This document shows, piece by piece, positions 1-10,250 of a stretch of 64,000 bases of DNA. A program made the translations under genes and the position numbers. This stretch comes from Glandiceps talaboti (Eukaryota > Hemichordata > Enteropneusta > Spengelidae): assembly GCF_964340395.1 (NCBI RefSeq), contig NC_135563.1, positions 21,994,151 through 22,058,150 of the forward strand. The letters are read 5' to 3'. The number at the start of each line of letters is the position of its first letter. Within the stretch, counting starts at the first letter, position 1. The notes under the pieces are model-generated. The model was not told where the DNA came from and made no database searches. It saw nothing but the letters and a program-made list of their open reading frames with translations.

Positions 1-440
1 CAACTGATCTGTTCTTTCTATAAGCAAATTGGTATGGATCAAGAGACGGTGGGAGTTTAGATCTAATGTACTGACTTACTAGAGTCTCTAAACATTTCAT
101 AACTATCGATGTTAACGCAACTGGACGGTAGTCGTTCAAACATGTAACCGGTGAACGCTTTGGCACAGGAATGATGATCGCTTTCTTTAATATATTTGGG
201 ACATAACAGATCTTTAAGGACCAATTGAATATGGCGCAAATAATTTCACACAGTTCATCCCTGCATGATCGCAAAAGACGGGGACTAATTCCATCAGGGC
301 CTGGCGCCTTCTTCACTTTCAGTTTGGATAGAACGCGGTGAGTGTCTTCATTACAACCCAATAAAACACATTCTCTCTCAAACTGATTTCCTTCCCATGG
401 AAATGGAATGTTGTCAAAATACAAGGTGTAAATTGACCGT
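1..440 (-). mobile_element. Non-LTR retrotransposon (LINE) reverse transcriptase fragment
   Basis: Read on the minus strand from about 440 down to base 1, one frame stays open and carries N-terminal reverse transcriptase blocks in order: KAPGPDGISPRLL, a stretch ending IIIPVPK, then DYRPVALTSIVMKCLE and YQFAYRKNRS. These are fingers and early palm motifs of LINE-type RTs (Jockey/CR1/L2-like; the clade is not resolved). The catalytic YADD block would lie beyond the window edge. No stop codon or frameshift interrupts the part that can be seen, so the copy may be fairly young. The upstream side of the frame (440 to about 480) runs directly into a 54-bp tandem array, so the element is either truncated there or the array lies within it. 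Confidence 0.85.
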
Positions 441-469
441 AGCCACAAGGATGAGATATTTAACTGTAC

Positions 470-893
470 AATTTATGCTATTTAGTGGTATATACTTAAT
501 TTTGTAAGGTGTACATTTCATAAAATTTATGCTAATTACTGGTATATGTTTTACTTCGTAAGGTGTACATTTCATACAATTTATGCTAGTTACTTGTATA
601 TCTTTTACTTCGTAAGGTGTACATTTCATACAATTTATGCTAGTTACTGGTATATGTTTTACTTCGTAAGGTGTACATTTCATACAATTCATGTTAGTTA
701 GTGGTATATACTTTATTTTGAAAGGTGTACATTTCATACAATTCATGCTAGTTAGTGGTATATACTTTATTTTGAAAGGTGTACATTTCATAAAATTTAT
801 GCTAGTTAGTGGTATATACTTTATTTTGAAAGGTGTACATTTCATAAAATTTATGCTAGTTAGTGGTATATGTTTAACTTGGTAAGATGTGCA
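470..893. repeat. 54-bp tandem repeat, about 7.8 copies
   Basis: The landmark AGGTGTACATTTCATA recurs at 507, 561, 615, 669, 723, 777 and 831, with a decayed copy at 885, a constant period of 54 bp. Because 54 is a multiple of three, frames stay open on both strands, giving 18-residue repeat peptides that are almost certainly not genes. The array sits against the LINE fragment. Confidence 0.95.
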
Positions 894-1073
894 TTTCTAT
901 CATTTTAAACCATATATTAAAATTATCACAACGTATTATCTTTACCTCTACGAACGCAACGAGTCAATAAGTTGACTTGCTCGTCTATATCTGGAGTAAA
1001 ATTTATTTTCGCCTGCCAAGATGATATCTACAATGTCTCTTAGACATGTCTGTTCATATTCCCTAGTTATGTT

Positions 1074-1140
1074 CATCCATCCATCCATCCATTCATCCAT
1101 CCATCCATGTAAGTCTCTGTCTCTGTCTCTGTCTCTCTGT
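1074..1140. repeat. (CATC)n and (GTCTCT)n microsatellites
   Basis: A run of CATC units (about 1074-1109, one imperfect) is followed by GTCTCT units to about 1140. Confidence 0.9.
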
Positions 1141-2533
1141 GTGTCTATATCAGGTTATATCAGATTCTGGGGCAAGGAAAATATTTTTTCAATGAACTAA
1201 ACAATGAGGAAGCGGGATAGAGTCTGAATTAATTGTATTTGTTAAGACAAGAGTATGATGTGGGGTTATCACTTCGTTCAAAAATCATGATTTTACTTGT
1301 ATTACCACTACCACCACGTTTGGACAACTAGACAGCCAGACCCAGGCTTTTCTACATTTCTGCTCAATGTCAAAATAATCATCAAATACTACTATTTAAT
1401 GTTTTGTGGCATTTGAATGAAACCAATAATCAAAGAGAAGCATTGTGTGCAGTTACCAAATATATCGTTCAATATTACAGGGTTGATGGATTGTTTATTG
1501 TTAGACCTATTGAGATATGCTATACCGTCAAAATCATTTGATTGACAAATTAACCCGCAGAATGACGGATTCCTTCATCAATCATTTTGTTAGTGTGGTT
1601 TTGACATTTCATATCGATTTTAGCATTCATAACGACATTCTGATCGTTCGACAAGCACTAAATATCGACCTCGCCGAAGGAGCGAAAGAAGAGAACAGGA
1701 AACCTTACACATATGTTAACCTAATTAATTGTTGGCTGAAAATACATATCATATCCCGCTTTTATTTTCTTTATTTACAGTGTGTGAGCAATTCCTTGTA
1801 GTATCTAACGACTGGGTGCCTTAAATATCTCCATGGAAAGGAAACTCAAGTGGATAGCCTGAAGACTGATATAGTATTTACAACGATAATCGTTCAAGAA
1901 GGACATCGACTCCAATGGTGGAACGGTCGATATTTTTGCCTGGACAGCATTCCGTTGTGAAAACTACATATAATTAATTATTTTATTCGACTGTAATTTC
2001 ACCACCTTTCCTCACTTTATGTATACCTAAGAATGTTATTGCCGTATTTCTCTATTTGATTCGGTCTGTTTCATCTTAACTATAACCAGACTGTCTCGTA
2101 CGCTGGTGAAATATTAACTACGGATTCCCCATTATTTTTCCAAGTGTACATCGCCGCTACAGTTGCCATGTTGGACTTATTAACATTCCACTAACGTTCG
2201 GCAACTAGAGGCAAACTTCCGGTGACCCAACCGAGCAATATATCGATTCGCCCTGAAAGATTTCTAATTTAGAGTTTAAAAGAAAGCACTACAGTAAATA
2301 CGACGGCGGGAATTGTGATGGATACCCTGGCAACAGTCGCAATGCTGGGTAGAGTCGTGATATCTCGCTAGCACTGTTTCTGAGCAACAAGAAGGTTCCA
2401 CGGCTCAGAGGGGGTGCAATACGTGTAGTAACTGTTGTAAAGCGACATATAGTCAACTTGTGAATAACCAACAATATTTGACTGCAATACAAAGATTTTA
2501 AAAATTAAGTGCTTCTTGTTGGAAAGTACGAAC
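1141..2533. other. Non-coding stretch upstream of the 284-aa gene
   Basis: I see no supported gene here. An open frame at 1517-1801 (+) has no recognisable motif and no splice context I trust. The last few hundred bases presumably hold the promoter and 5' UTR of the gene starting at 2534, but I could not place a TATA box or start site. Confidence 0.5.
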
Positions 2534-3388
2534 ATGGCGGATTCGAGTGACGAAGCCGGGTCTTTCGAAAAGGCACAGTCAAAAGTCTTCAACTCCGGTT
2601 CAAATGTGACCACAGACAGTTTCAACAAAGCCTGGGATAGAGTCTACGGGAATAGACAATACAAGCCGTCCTGGGTAGGAAGTGCTTCTGGACGCCTTCC
2701 GCCACCAAAGCCATTGAACAAACCCATTCCAAAAAAGAAGGAACCGGAGGTTGCAAAGAAGAATTTGACCACACTTGAAGAAGAGTCAAAAAGACGTCAG
2801 AAAACAAAGAGTACTTCTGAAGAATCATCACCGGCTCCTGCATTACCCCCTGTGGAACAGGAAAAACCCAAACCGCGCAAAGGAGAGGTTTTGACAATAA
2901 ACGGTAAAGAACTTCCAAAAGAGCCAGAACTAGAATCATGGAAAAAACAAATTGAATGTGACGAGGTTGGTCCCGATGGTAGACCCGTTTACAACAAAAT
3001 TGTAAAACAATCAAATATTTCGGGATGGATGACAGGAAATAGTTACTGGGAAGCTTCTAGTGTGCCAGGAAAACCACAGAAAGGTGTACCGAAGCTCCCT
3101 GAAAAGAAGAAACCTCCAAGGAAAATATACACCGCAAAATATGACATCACTGTATACGAAAATAAAGTCAAACGGGAAGACTTGAAGATAGGGGAAGAGG
3201 ATGTCCCGAAAGAAGAGGAATTAAAATCATGGTCTGATGGAATTGAAATTCCGGACAAATTAGACGGATGTGAGGAGGCAGAACTAGAGGACGATGAACA
3301 AGCGTCCGAGAAACGAAAAAATTGGAATCGTATTCTGAACACGGCTGATGTGCCAGGATTCTTCAGTAATAACAATTACTGGGCTTGA
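2534..3388 (+). CDS. Unrecognised 284-aa Lys/Glu/Pro-rich protein with repeated Trp motifs
   Basis: A single uninterrupted frame encodes 284 aa. I chose the ATG at 2534, in a good Kozak context (AACATGG); an open frame begins 18 bases upstream but only with TTG. I do not recognise the family. The protein is hydrophilic, has no signal peptide or membrane segment, and is rich in Pro/Lys/Glu between residues 55 and 120. It is internally repetitive. A W/Y-N-K/R-I/V...G-W/F...N-x-YW motif appears at 152-172 and 263-283 (ending exactly at the C-terminus), with a weaker copy at 30-50. A PKExELxSWxxxIE motif appears at 128-141 and 225-238. So residues ~115-178 and ~197-283 look like two diverged copies of one unit. 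It is probably a disordered adaptor or scaffold carrying short binding motifs; that role is inference. Candidate polyA signals follow at 3885 and 3920. Confidence 0.8.
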   Translation: MADSSDEAGSFEKAQSKVFNSGSNVTTDSFNKAWDRVYGNRQYKPSWVGSASGRLPPPKPLNKPIPKKKEPEVAKKNLTTLEEESKRRQKTKSTSEESSPAPALPPVEQEKPKPRKGEVLTINGKELPKEPELESWKKQIECDEVGPDGRPVYNKIVKQSNISGWMTGNSYWEASSVPGKPQKGVPKLPEKKKPPRKIYTAKYDITVYENKVKREDLKIGEEDVPKEEELKSWSDGIEIPDKLDGCEEAELEDDEQASEKRKNWNRILNTADVPGFFSNNNYWA

Positions 3389-3884
3389 TATCAAATAGGA
3401 TGGAACTTAAAAGCCTCGATGTTCCTTGGCAACAAGTGGTTCAGAGAACGAAAAATATTTCACTTCCTGTTAACGCACTTGCCCTAATGAGCTAGTTAGC
3501 AAGGGTTTTTTGAGAGGACAGGAACAGTGTTGTAAATGTTGACAGTGATGACCTGAAGTGTACAATGACGTCATTTCCGCTTGTTGAAGTAATACCGTTG
3601 ACCTGCGTTTAACTGAAAGATCGTTCACCAACGTTTCATGATCAATGTTTTGAAGATTCCGTCCACTTTCAAAGAGGGATTTTTTTAGTTTTAAGTTTTT
3701 AATATTTGAAAGGAATACGGTTATTACATGGGTGAAATTCCGAAACCGTAGCGTAATGGATAATGGAATACAGGGTGTCTGTCATCGACCAAGACCTAAG
3801 GCAGCTTGAAAGAGGTTTATATTCTCATCAGTCACTTTTCTCTCGATTCAATGTGTTTATCCTTGTCATGAACTAACAAAGGTA

Positions 3885-3925
3885 AATAAAAACATTCATT
3901 TGAGGATCTCTGAGGGAAAAATAAA
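3885..3925 (+). terminator. Candidate polyadenylation signals of the 284-aa gene
   Basis: AATAAA occurs at 3885-3890 and 3920-3925, about 500 bp after the stop codon. These are the first good signals on this strand. Confidence 0.5.
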
Positions 3926-5845
3926 ATCGGATGATAGGTAAACAGCCAACGTGTAAACCAATCATGTCACACATTGAAAGCATATAGACAAACATTTTAG
4001 ACAAATATGCCCAATTCAGGTATGCATTTAATGTGAATCACGTATCATTCTTTATGAACTCATTTAAAATGAAATGCAAACACACTTTACTCATTCTGCT
4101 AGAATCTATGAAAGGGTCAAATTTATAACTTGTATATTCCATGTACTACATTCTACATACTTCTGTTTATCCATATTCCATAGTTATTTCTATTCCAAAC
4201 AGAGCACTGTAGACAACAGATAGACCCGTGTGGACATCTATATATACTTTAATTTAAGGAATACCATCTTAATTGAAACGAATTCAAAATCAAATTGGTA
4301 TCATGTTTAGTTTGGCAGAAAATTCAATTTCTCCAACTAAATTTGAGGTTCAGAAAACCATTCCGGGTATTGAAATGTAACCCACTCGAAAACAATAAAT
4401 GAAAAGAAAATGAGTGAGTTTATCAAAAAACCCGCTAGTTCTGGTAATTTTAAAACTGTATAATTTGATGCGTAAGGTATAGGTGTAACAAAAAGAAATA
4501 AGAATTCTAGTCGTTAGAATCAGTATTCATAGTCCAAGGTGGAGATTCAAATATAGGCCAATATCTTGTAGGACAATCAAATATTAATTGGCATATTTGA
4601 AAACTATTTCAAAATATTCACAGTGAAAATAATTGCTGTTAAAACTTTATTTATCTTTAAAAAAATAACACATCCTGAAATTCCAGTGACGTATTTATAA
4701 CCTAACAATTTCAAGAATATTTTGGCTAATTGCAAAGAACTAAACTAGACATACAAATTATACAATAGTTGAATGGGAAAACATTTTTAAGTCTTAAGAT
4801 TTTTAAAGGTCTATTAGAAAATCGAGGCGACCTTTAGATGTTTGAAAACAGTAAAGTAACAAGTTCATTGCGCTATCAATTTCAATGACCCCCTAGTAAA
4901 TTATGAATTAACGCATTGTTTTGTCCTTATGAGAAAAGATGGTGAATATTTTTTGTAATGGATAGGTTCATTTGGAAAATATTGTCGTAAATGTAAATTT
5001 TGAATCAGCAGCCATCAAGGCGCGCATACGTTCTTATTAGCGCTATTACGTTTACACACAATAACTGGAATGAGTAACGTTGTTACATATATATGAACGG
5101 GGTGGGTACTTATCACAATTAAAACATATGGATCCGATGAATACTTCCTCACGTCTCATAAAGGATGTGACTCACCCTTTCATTTCAGTAAACAGAGCTG
5201 GGTACCTCTCGTTATTTTGAATAGTTTTCAGATCACTATGCATAAACTTATTCTACTTAACAACTTTCGTTGAATATATGTGAAATATAAACAATTCTCG
5301 AATTAATACAATTTTTCTGACATTATGTGATCTACTAGTATATCTTCCTACTGAGTGTTTTGATACGGTCTTGCTATATAAACTGTCCAAGAATACAAAC
5401 AAAGGCACGCCGGAATATTTCAGTCGTCAATATGACAAGTTTGTTCTCTATTGAGAGTGAGACACACGCATGGTACCAGCCAGTTATATTATGCATTTAT
5501 ATGGGACTAATCTCACATAAGCTTTATTGTTAATAGCAAGTTTAACTGAATATGATCAACATTTCTACAGTAATCTGTTTTCTGCCTTTCTACGGTACAA
5601 GAGGAAGCAAGCCCGTTATATGTACACTGTATTACAATATTTAGCTTTGCTCCGAGATTGAACTTTTTCTTGCATTTGATCCCTCGCACGGACAACATTT
5701 GCCATTACTTTTTTCAGTTGGGGAATAAATTAAAATTTATTGAAACATAACTATATATGATATGACTATTTGTATATATTATGTATTTTGTATTCTATTA
5801 CATAGTATGAGAGAGAGGGAGATGTGAAGACAACAGGCAGAGGCA
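3926..5845. other. Intergenic, nothing recognised
   Basis: AT-rich sequence with stops in all frames. The longest open frame (5513-5698, minus) has no motif or coding character that I can support. Confidence 0.5.
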
Positions 5846-5849
5846 CGTG

Positions 5850-5878
5850 CAAACAAACAAACAAACAAACAAACAAAC

Positions 5879-5948
<70 letters not shown>

Positions 5949-5960
5949 GCACATATACGC

Positions 5961-6007
<47 letters not shown>
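5850..6007. repeat. Compound microsatellite (CAAA)n(CAGA)n(CA)n(TA)n(CAGA)n
   Basis: CAAA units from about 5850, CAGA units from 5880, CA from 5907, a TA bridge, then CAGA units to 6007. The long open frames across it (both strands) are artefacts of the repeat. Confidence 0.97.
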
Positions 6008-6009
<2 letters not shown>

Positions 6010-6112
6010 GAGACAGGTCGTTTGAGTTATACGTTAACAATTACAATGTATCCTGTTTACCGTTAAACCGTAGGATGTATGGTTATACTGTACTATCTTC
6101 TAGGTGAACTAC

Positions 6113-6235
6113 TCCACCTCACCACCACCACCAACAACAACAACAACAACAACAACATTATCACCACCATCACTGCCGCCACCTCCACCGAAACAATATC
6201 ACCGCCTCCACCACCACCACCACCAACAACAACGA

Positions 6236-6266
<31 letters not shown>

Positions 6267-6449
6267 ATTATGATCACCACCACCACCATCATCATCATCC
6301 CCACCATCACCATCACAACCATCACCACCACCATCACTATCACCACCGCCACCACCATCATCATCACCATCATCATCATCACCACCACACCACCACCACT
6401 ATCACTATTACCGTCACCATCACCACCACCACCACCATCGTCATCAACT
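6113..6449. repeat. About 335-bp CAN trinucleotide tract (CAC/CAA/CAT)
   Basis: Almost every triplet is CAC, CAA or CAT (some CCG/ACC phases), which gives open frames rich in His, Gln and Thr on one strand and Val/Met on the other. No gene structure surrounds it. Confidence 0.95.
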
Positions 6450-6571
6450 ATGTTTTGTATAGTTTTGATGAATAATTATCATAAGATAACACAATGGTCA
6501 AATTCTAGCTATGATATCAAAGTATTCTCATCTGATCATGAGTGTAGATCTGTCTGTGAGAACGCGCGCGC

Positions 6572-6613
<42 letters not shown>

Positions 6614-6614
6614 A

Positions 6615-6692
<78 letters not shown>
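6572..6692. repeat. (GT)n dinucleotide tract
   Basis: GT run interrupted once by CACA near 6612, preceded by a short CG-alternating stretch and followed by GTATGC units. Confidence 0.97.
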
Positions 6693-6695
<3 letters not shown>

Positions 6696-7670
6696 GGCGC
6701 GTATGCGTATGCGTATGTGCGTATGTGGGCTCGGGGTCTAATTTTCCCCTGTGTTAGAAAGTTGATGTTGACATCGACAAATATGGCAATACATACATCT
6801 ATGCCTACCTAGAATCACAATTCAAATTAACAAGTTGTCACAAACGCTACTTTATATGGCAGAATAACGGCATTAAACAGTTATTTAGACTCTCCTACGA
6901 GATAATAATTTGACATTTAAATGCAATTTGCTAAGCCAGGTCGTTTATAAGTAGAAGTAACTGCTAAATCTTTTTCATTGGACACGATTGGCAGAGAAAA
7001 TGAAAAAACCCGTCCCTATTTTTATGTCCTGATAAAAACTAAAATAAAGCCATAACACGTTCAACAGGTGACATTTAAAACGACCTTAGAATTTGAACAG
7101 TTCGATGGCACCTCTAACTAAAAACTTCCTACTGATTATACAGTCTGCCGTTATGCCGGGGTGGGGGGGGGGGGGTAACGAATATAATTCATTACGAAAC
7201 TGAAGTATGATTTTTTGTCAAATTATACAATTATGGCGATTTCTGAAACAACAAGTTGATCTGTGTCCTCAGCTAGATGTCGTCAGCGTAGGAGATTTTA
7301 TGTGATAAATGTCGCAGAATATATGTAGTGTAACACAAATTGATGTAAGTTTAGTCTTTCTGTCAATGCTTTCATAGGGAAAAGTACGTCACATAAATGT
7401 ATCAACCAGATTTATGGCAAGTAAGCATATTTTGTCATAAAAATCTAAATAAGGAAGATTAAGTGATGTTTGATATTTTTATGGGAATCATTTAATGTTT
7501 AAATTCATGGTTTATTGGTCATAAAATATATGTATACGACTCAGAATGTAACTTATCAAGTTTTATAGCGTTATAAAGATCAGAAAAATATTACTTTACG
7601 TGATCAATGACGAATAAAGGGTGATCGAAAAAAGACAAGAATATTCGTATCTTTTTAAATTTCTCAGATT
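6693..7670. other. Intergenic, nothing recognised apart from a G tract
   Basis: No supported gene. A run of about 13 G lies near 7163-7175. Confidence 0.5.
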
Positions 7671-7673
7671 TGA

Positions 7674-7912
7674 TGGCACTCTATTTATGCAGTAATATAT
7701 TCACAATTTGCATTCAGATTTGACAAGATGGTAGATGCATAAATGGCATTCTATTTATGCAGTAATATATTCACAATTTGCATTCAGATTTGACAAGATG
7801 GTAGATGCATAAATGGCATTCTATTTATGCAGTAATATATTCACAATTTGCATTCAGATTTGACAAGATGGTAGTTGTATAAATGGCATTCTATTTATGC
7901 AGTAATATATTC
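7674..7912. repeat. 70-bp tandem repeat, about 3.4 copies
   Basis: CTATTTATGCAGTAATATA recurs at 7681, 7751, 7821 and 7891 with an exact 70-bp period. The first three units are almost identical and the last one diverges at its end. Confidence 0.95.
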
Positions 7913-8697
7913 ATTATATGATTCAAAACTTCATGATATCTTGCCAGTGTTTCAATTAGGAACATCCGGGATACCTGACGGGGAAGGTGAGGCTTATTGC
8001 TTACTGGCAATACATGAGAAAAAAGTAGTACCTCGTGTAAGTTGCGATCTTCACAAAATACTCTCAAATTTTGGCAACCCAAATAGATGGACAACATAAT
8101 TACAAAAAAATCCTTATCCATTTTAAACCATATAAATGCTGTGTTAAAAATATTACATCCCTAATCGGAGTTTAACACTTCTGGCTAGGGATGTTAAACC
8201 GCTTTCCTCACGTAGGGTAGCTTACTATCCGATCTGACGAATGCGTAAATGCCCATTTCGGGACAGTAATTTATCTAACTAGTGGTTCTACATTTAGGCC
8301 TGAAGTAGTATTAGGATTTTGGTTGCAGTACCGGCAGTCGTAATAGATAGGAGAGGGGCAGCAGTAACGTACATTTCTACTGCTGTGTAAGTTGTATAGT
8401 TAAAATTAAATACATCTATTTCGCCCCTAGGAGCTAAAAGGAGAACAAGAAACATTGATACTGAATTACACAAAAAGGAGTAAAAACGTCAAACATATAT
8501 CAAACATTTTAAAGACAGTTCACTGGAACAGATTCTCGTCAATACACTGTCTATGTCTGTATGTCTATACAAGAACCTACTATCAATTTGACTACTGACA
8601 GAATACAGTCCCTCGAGTGTGTAATTGCTCTCTACGTTACTTCTGATATCCATTTGACAGTTACGAGAATACAGTCTTTCTAAGTACATGCATACAT

Positions 8698-8699
<2 letters not shown>

Positions 8700-8737
<38 letters not shown>

Positions 8738-8904
8738 ACACAGTCACTCACATGCACATCACACGCGCGCGCACGCGCATACATACATACATACATACAT
8801 ACATACATACATACATACATACATACCTACATACCTACATACATACATACATACATACATACATACATACATACATACATACATACATACATACATACAT
8901 ACTC
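8700..8904. repeat. (CA)n followed by (CATA)n microsatellite
   Basis: CA run 8700-8742, an alternating CG patch near 8763-8778, then CATA units to about 8901 with two CATACCTA variants. Confidence 0.97.
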
Positions 8905-9896
8905 ACTCACTCTTCACTTTATCCAAGAATTTCATTTAGAAGGATCATCTGTCGAATTACCCATACACTTCTCTAGTTGAAACCATTCTCATAAAAGGTT
9001 TCCAACGTATTACTCAATTCGTGCACTCTAAGCCTGCAGCTATACAGAAACCTACATAGAACAACAAGTTTTTCATTTCACATTATCTGATGGAATTATA
9101 TCCAATCGAATTATTGCTTTTTCATCAAAAAGGAAACCTACAAAAATAATTCCATTAAACTTTGGATGTGAAAGTCTCCGATAGAGTATTAAGTAAGAGA
9201 CTACTCCCCTGCAATGTTGCTGATATGTTATTATTGTGTTAGTCCAGTTTGATTACAAGTATAGGTATTTGAGAGTTAAAGGATTTGGCCAGAGGTAACA
9301 CAGTGATGCTATGTAATAACTGAATAACAAACATTTACCTGAATAAACGACTTTGATATTTATATTATTTTTTACATTTAACTTCATTTATGTCTTTTCA
9401 TCATGACGTAAGATATTGAACTAATAATTAAATTGAGAATCATTCAAAGAAACCCACTACTAGTGTAATAGTCAACAATGGAAATTCATTGGTAGGCCGT
9501 TGGTGATGGGCTCCATGCCAAAACCATGACGCGATGAGGGACTTTGAAGTACCGATGATTATCCCAATGTAGTGTCATCTGACAGTTGTCAGTCAACCAG
9601 CGAACTTTCTGGTGTCACCTTCTATAATATAGGTACACGTTATAACGTCTAATCAATTCTTATTTTAACTGGTCGGACAGTTTCAGCATACAAATTTATT
9701 GTAAACATTTTAAAAAATGTTTGTTAGATGGATATCTATATCTAGGCTTCATATTTGGCAAATGTGTGTAATGATCCCCAATAGTGAAGATAAAGTTGTA
9801 CATATGTATTCTCATGTATCAAAGTAATCATTGTGATGGTGCTTGAGGTTTAGGATTTGCAACGCCTTAACAACGTCATCTCAACGGATTCTAAGC
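8905..9896. other. Intergenic, nothing recognised
   Basis: AT-rich, with no open frame or repeat that I can support. Confidence 0.5.
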
Positions 9897-10250
9897 TTAA
9901 AGTGGCCATATGGATGAGAATTTGGTATTTATTTTGGATTTTTGTTTGATAAAACAGCTTCACTGTGTTTTTCTACTTGAAAAAATAATGCGAAACAACA
10001 TATACCAAGTCCATGTTCACATCTCAATAAACGGCAAAACATTAAACAATGTGTAAAATGTTTGTTATTGTACGTACAATAACAAACTTTTTACGCTTTT
10101 TGCATCATTTTGCAATGCATTAAGTTATGAACATGGACTTGGTATATGTTCTTTCGCATTATTTTTTCAAGTAGAAAAACATAGTGAAGCTGTTTTATCA
10201 AATAAAAATCCAAAATAAATACCAAATTCTCATCCATATGGCCACTTTAA
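9897..10250. mobile_element. Palindromic TTAA-flanked MITE, copy 1
   Basis: The element runs from 9901 to 10246 (346 bp) and is close to a perfect inverted repeat along its whole length. It starts AGTGGCCATATGGATGAG and ends with the complement (ending ATATGGCCACT); the centre is TTATTGTACGTACAATAA. TTAA flanks both ends (9897-9900, 10247-10250), consistent with a TTAA target duplication as in piggyBac-type elements, although the terminal AGTGGCC is not the usual piggyBac end. It has no coding capacity. Two relatives lie at 19337 and 60736. Confidence 0.9.

Noticed and set aside
1517-1801. 94-aa frame upstream of the 284-aa gene
   Set aside because: No recognisable motif, no coding bias I can argue for, no downstream exon.
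2516-2533. Six extra N-terminal codons for the 284-aa protein
   Set aside because: They would need a TTG start; the ATG at 2534 has a good Kozak context.
6104-6812. His/Thr/Gln-rich and Cys-Val-rich open frames
   Set aside because: Pure by-products of CAN and GT repeats; no splice or start context.
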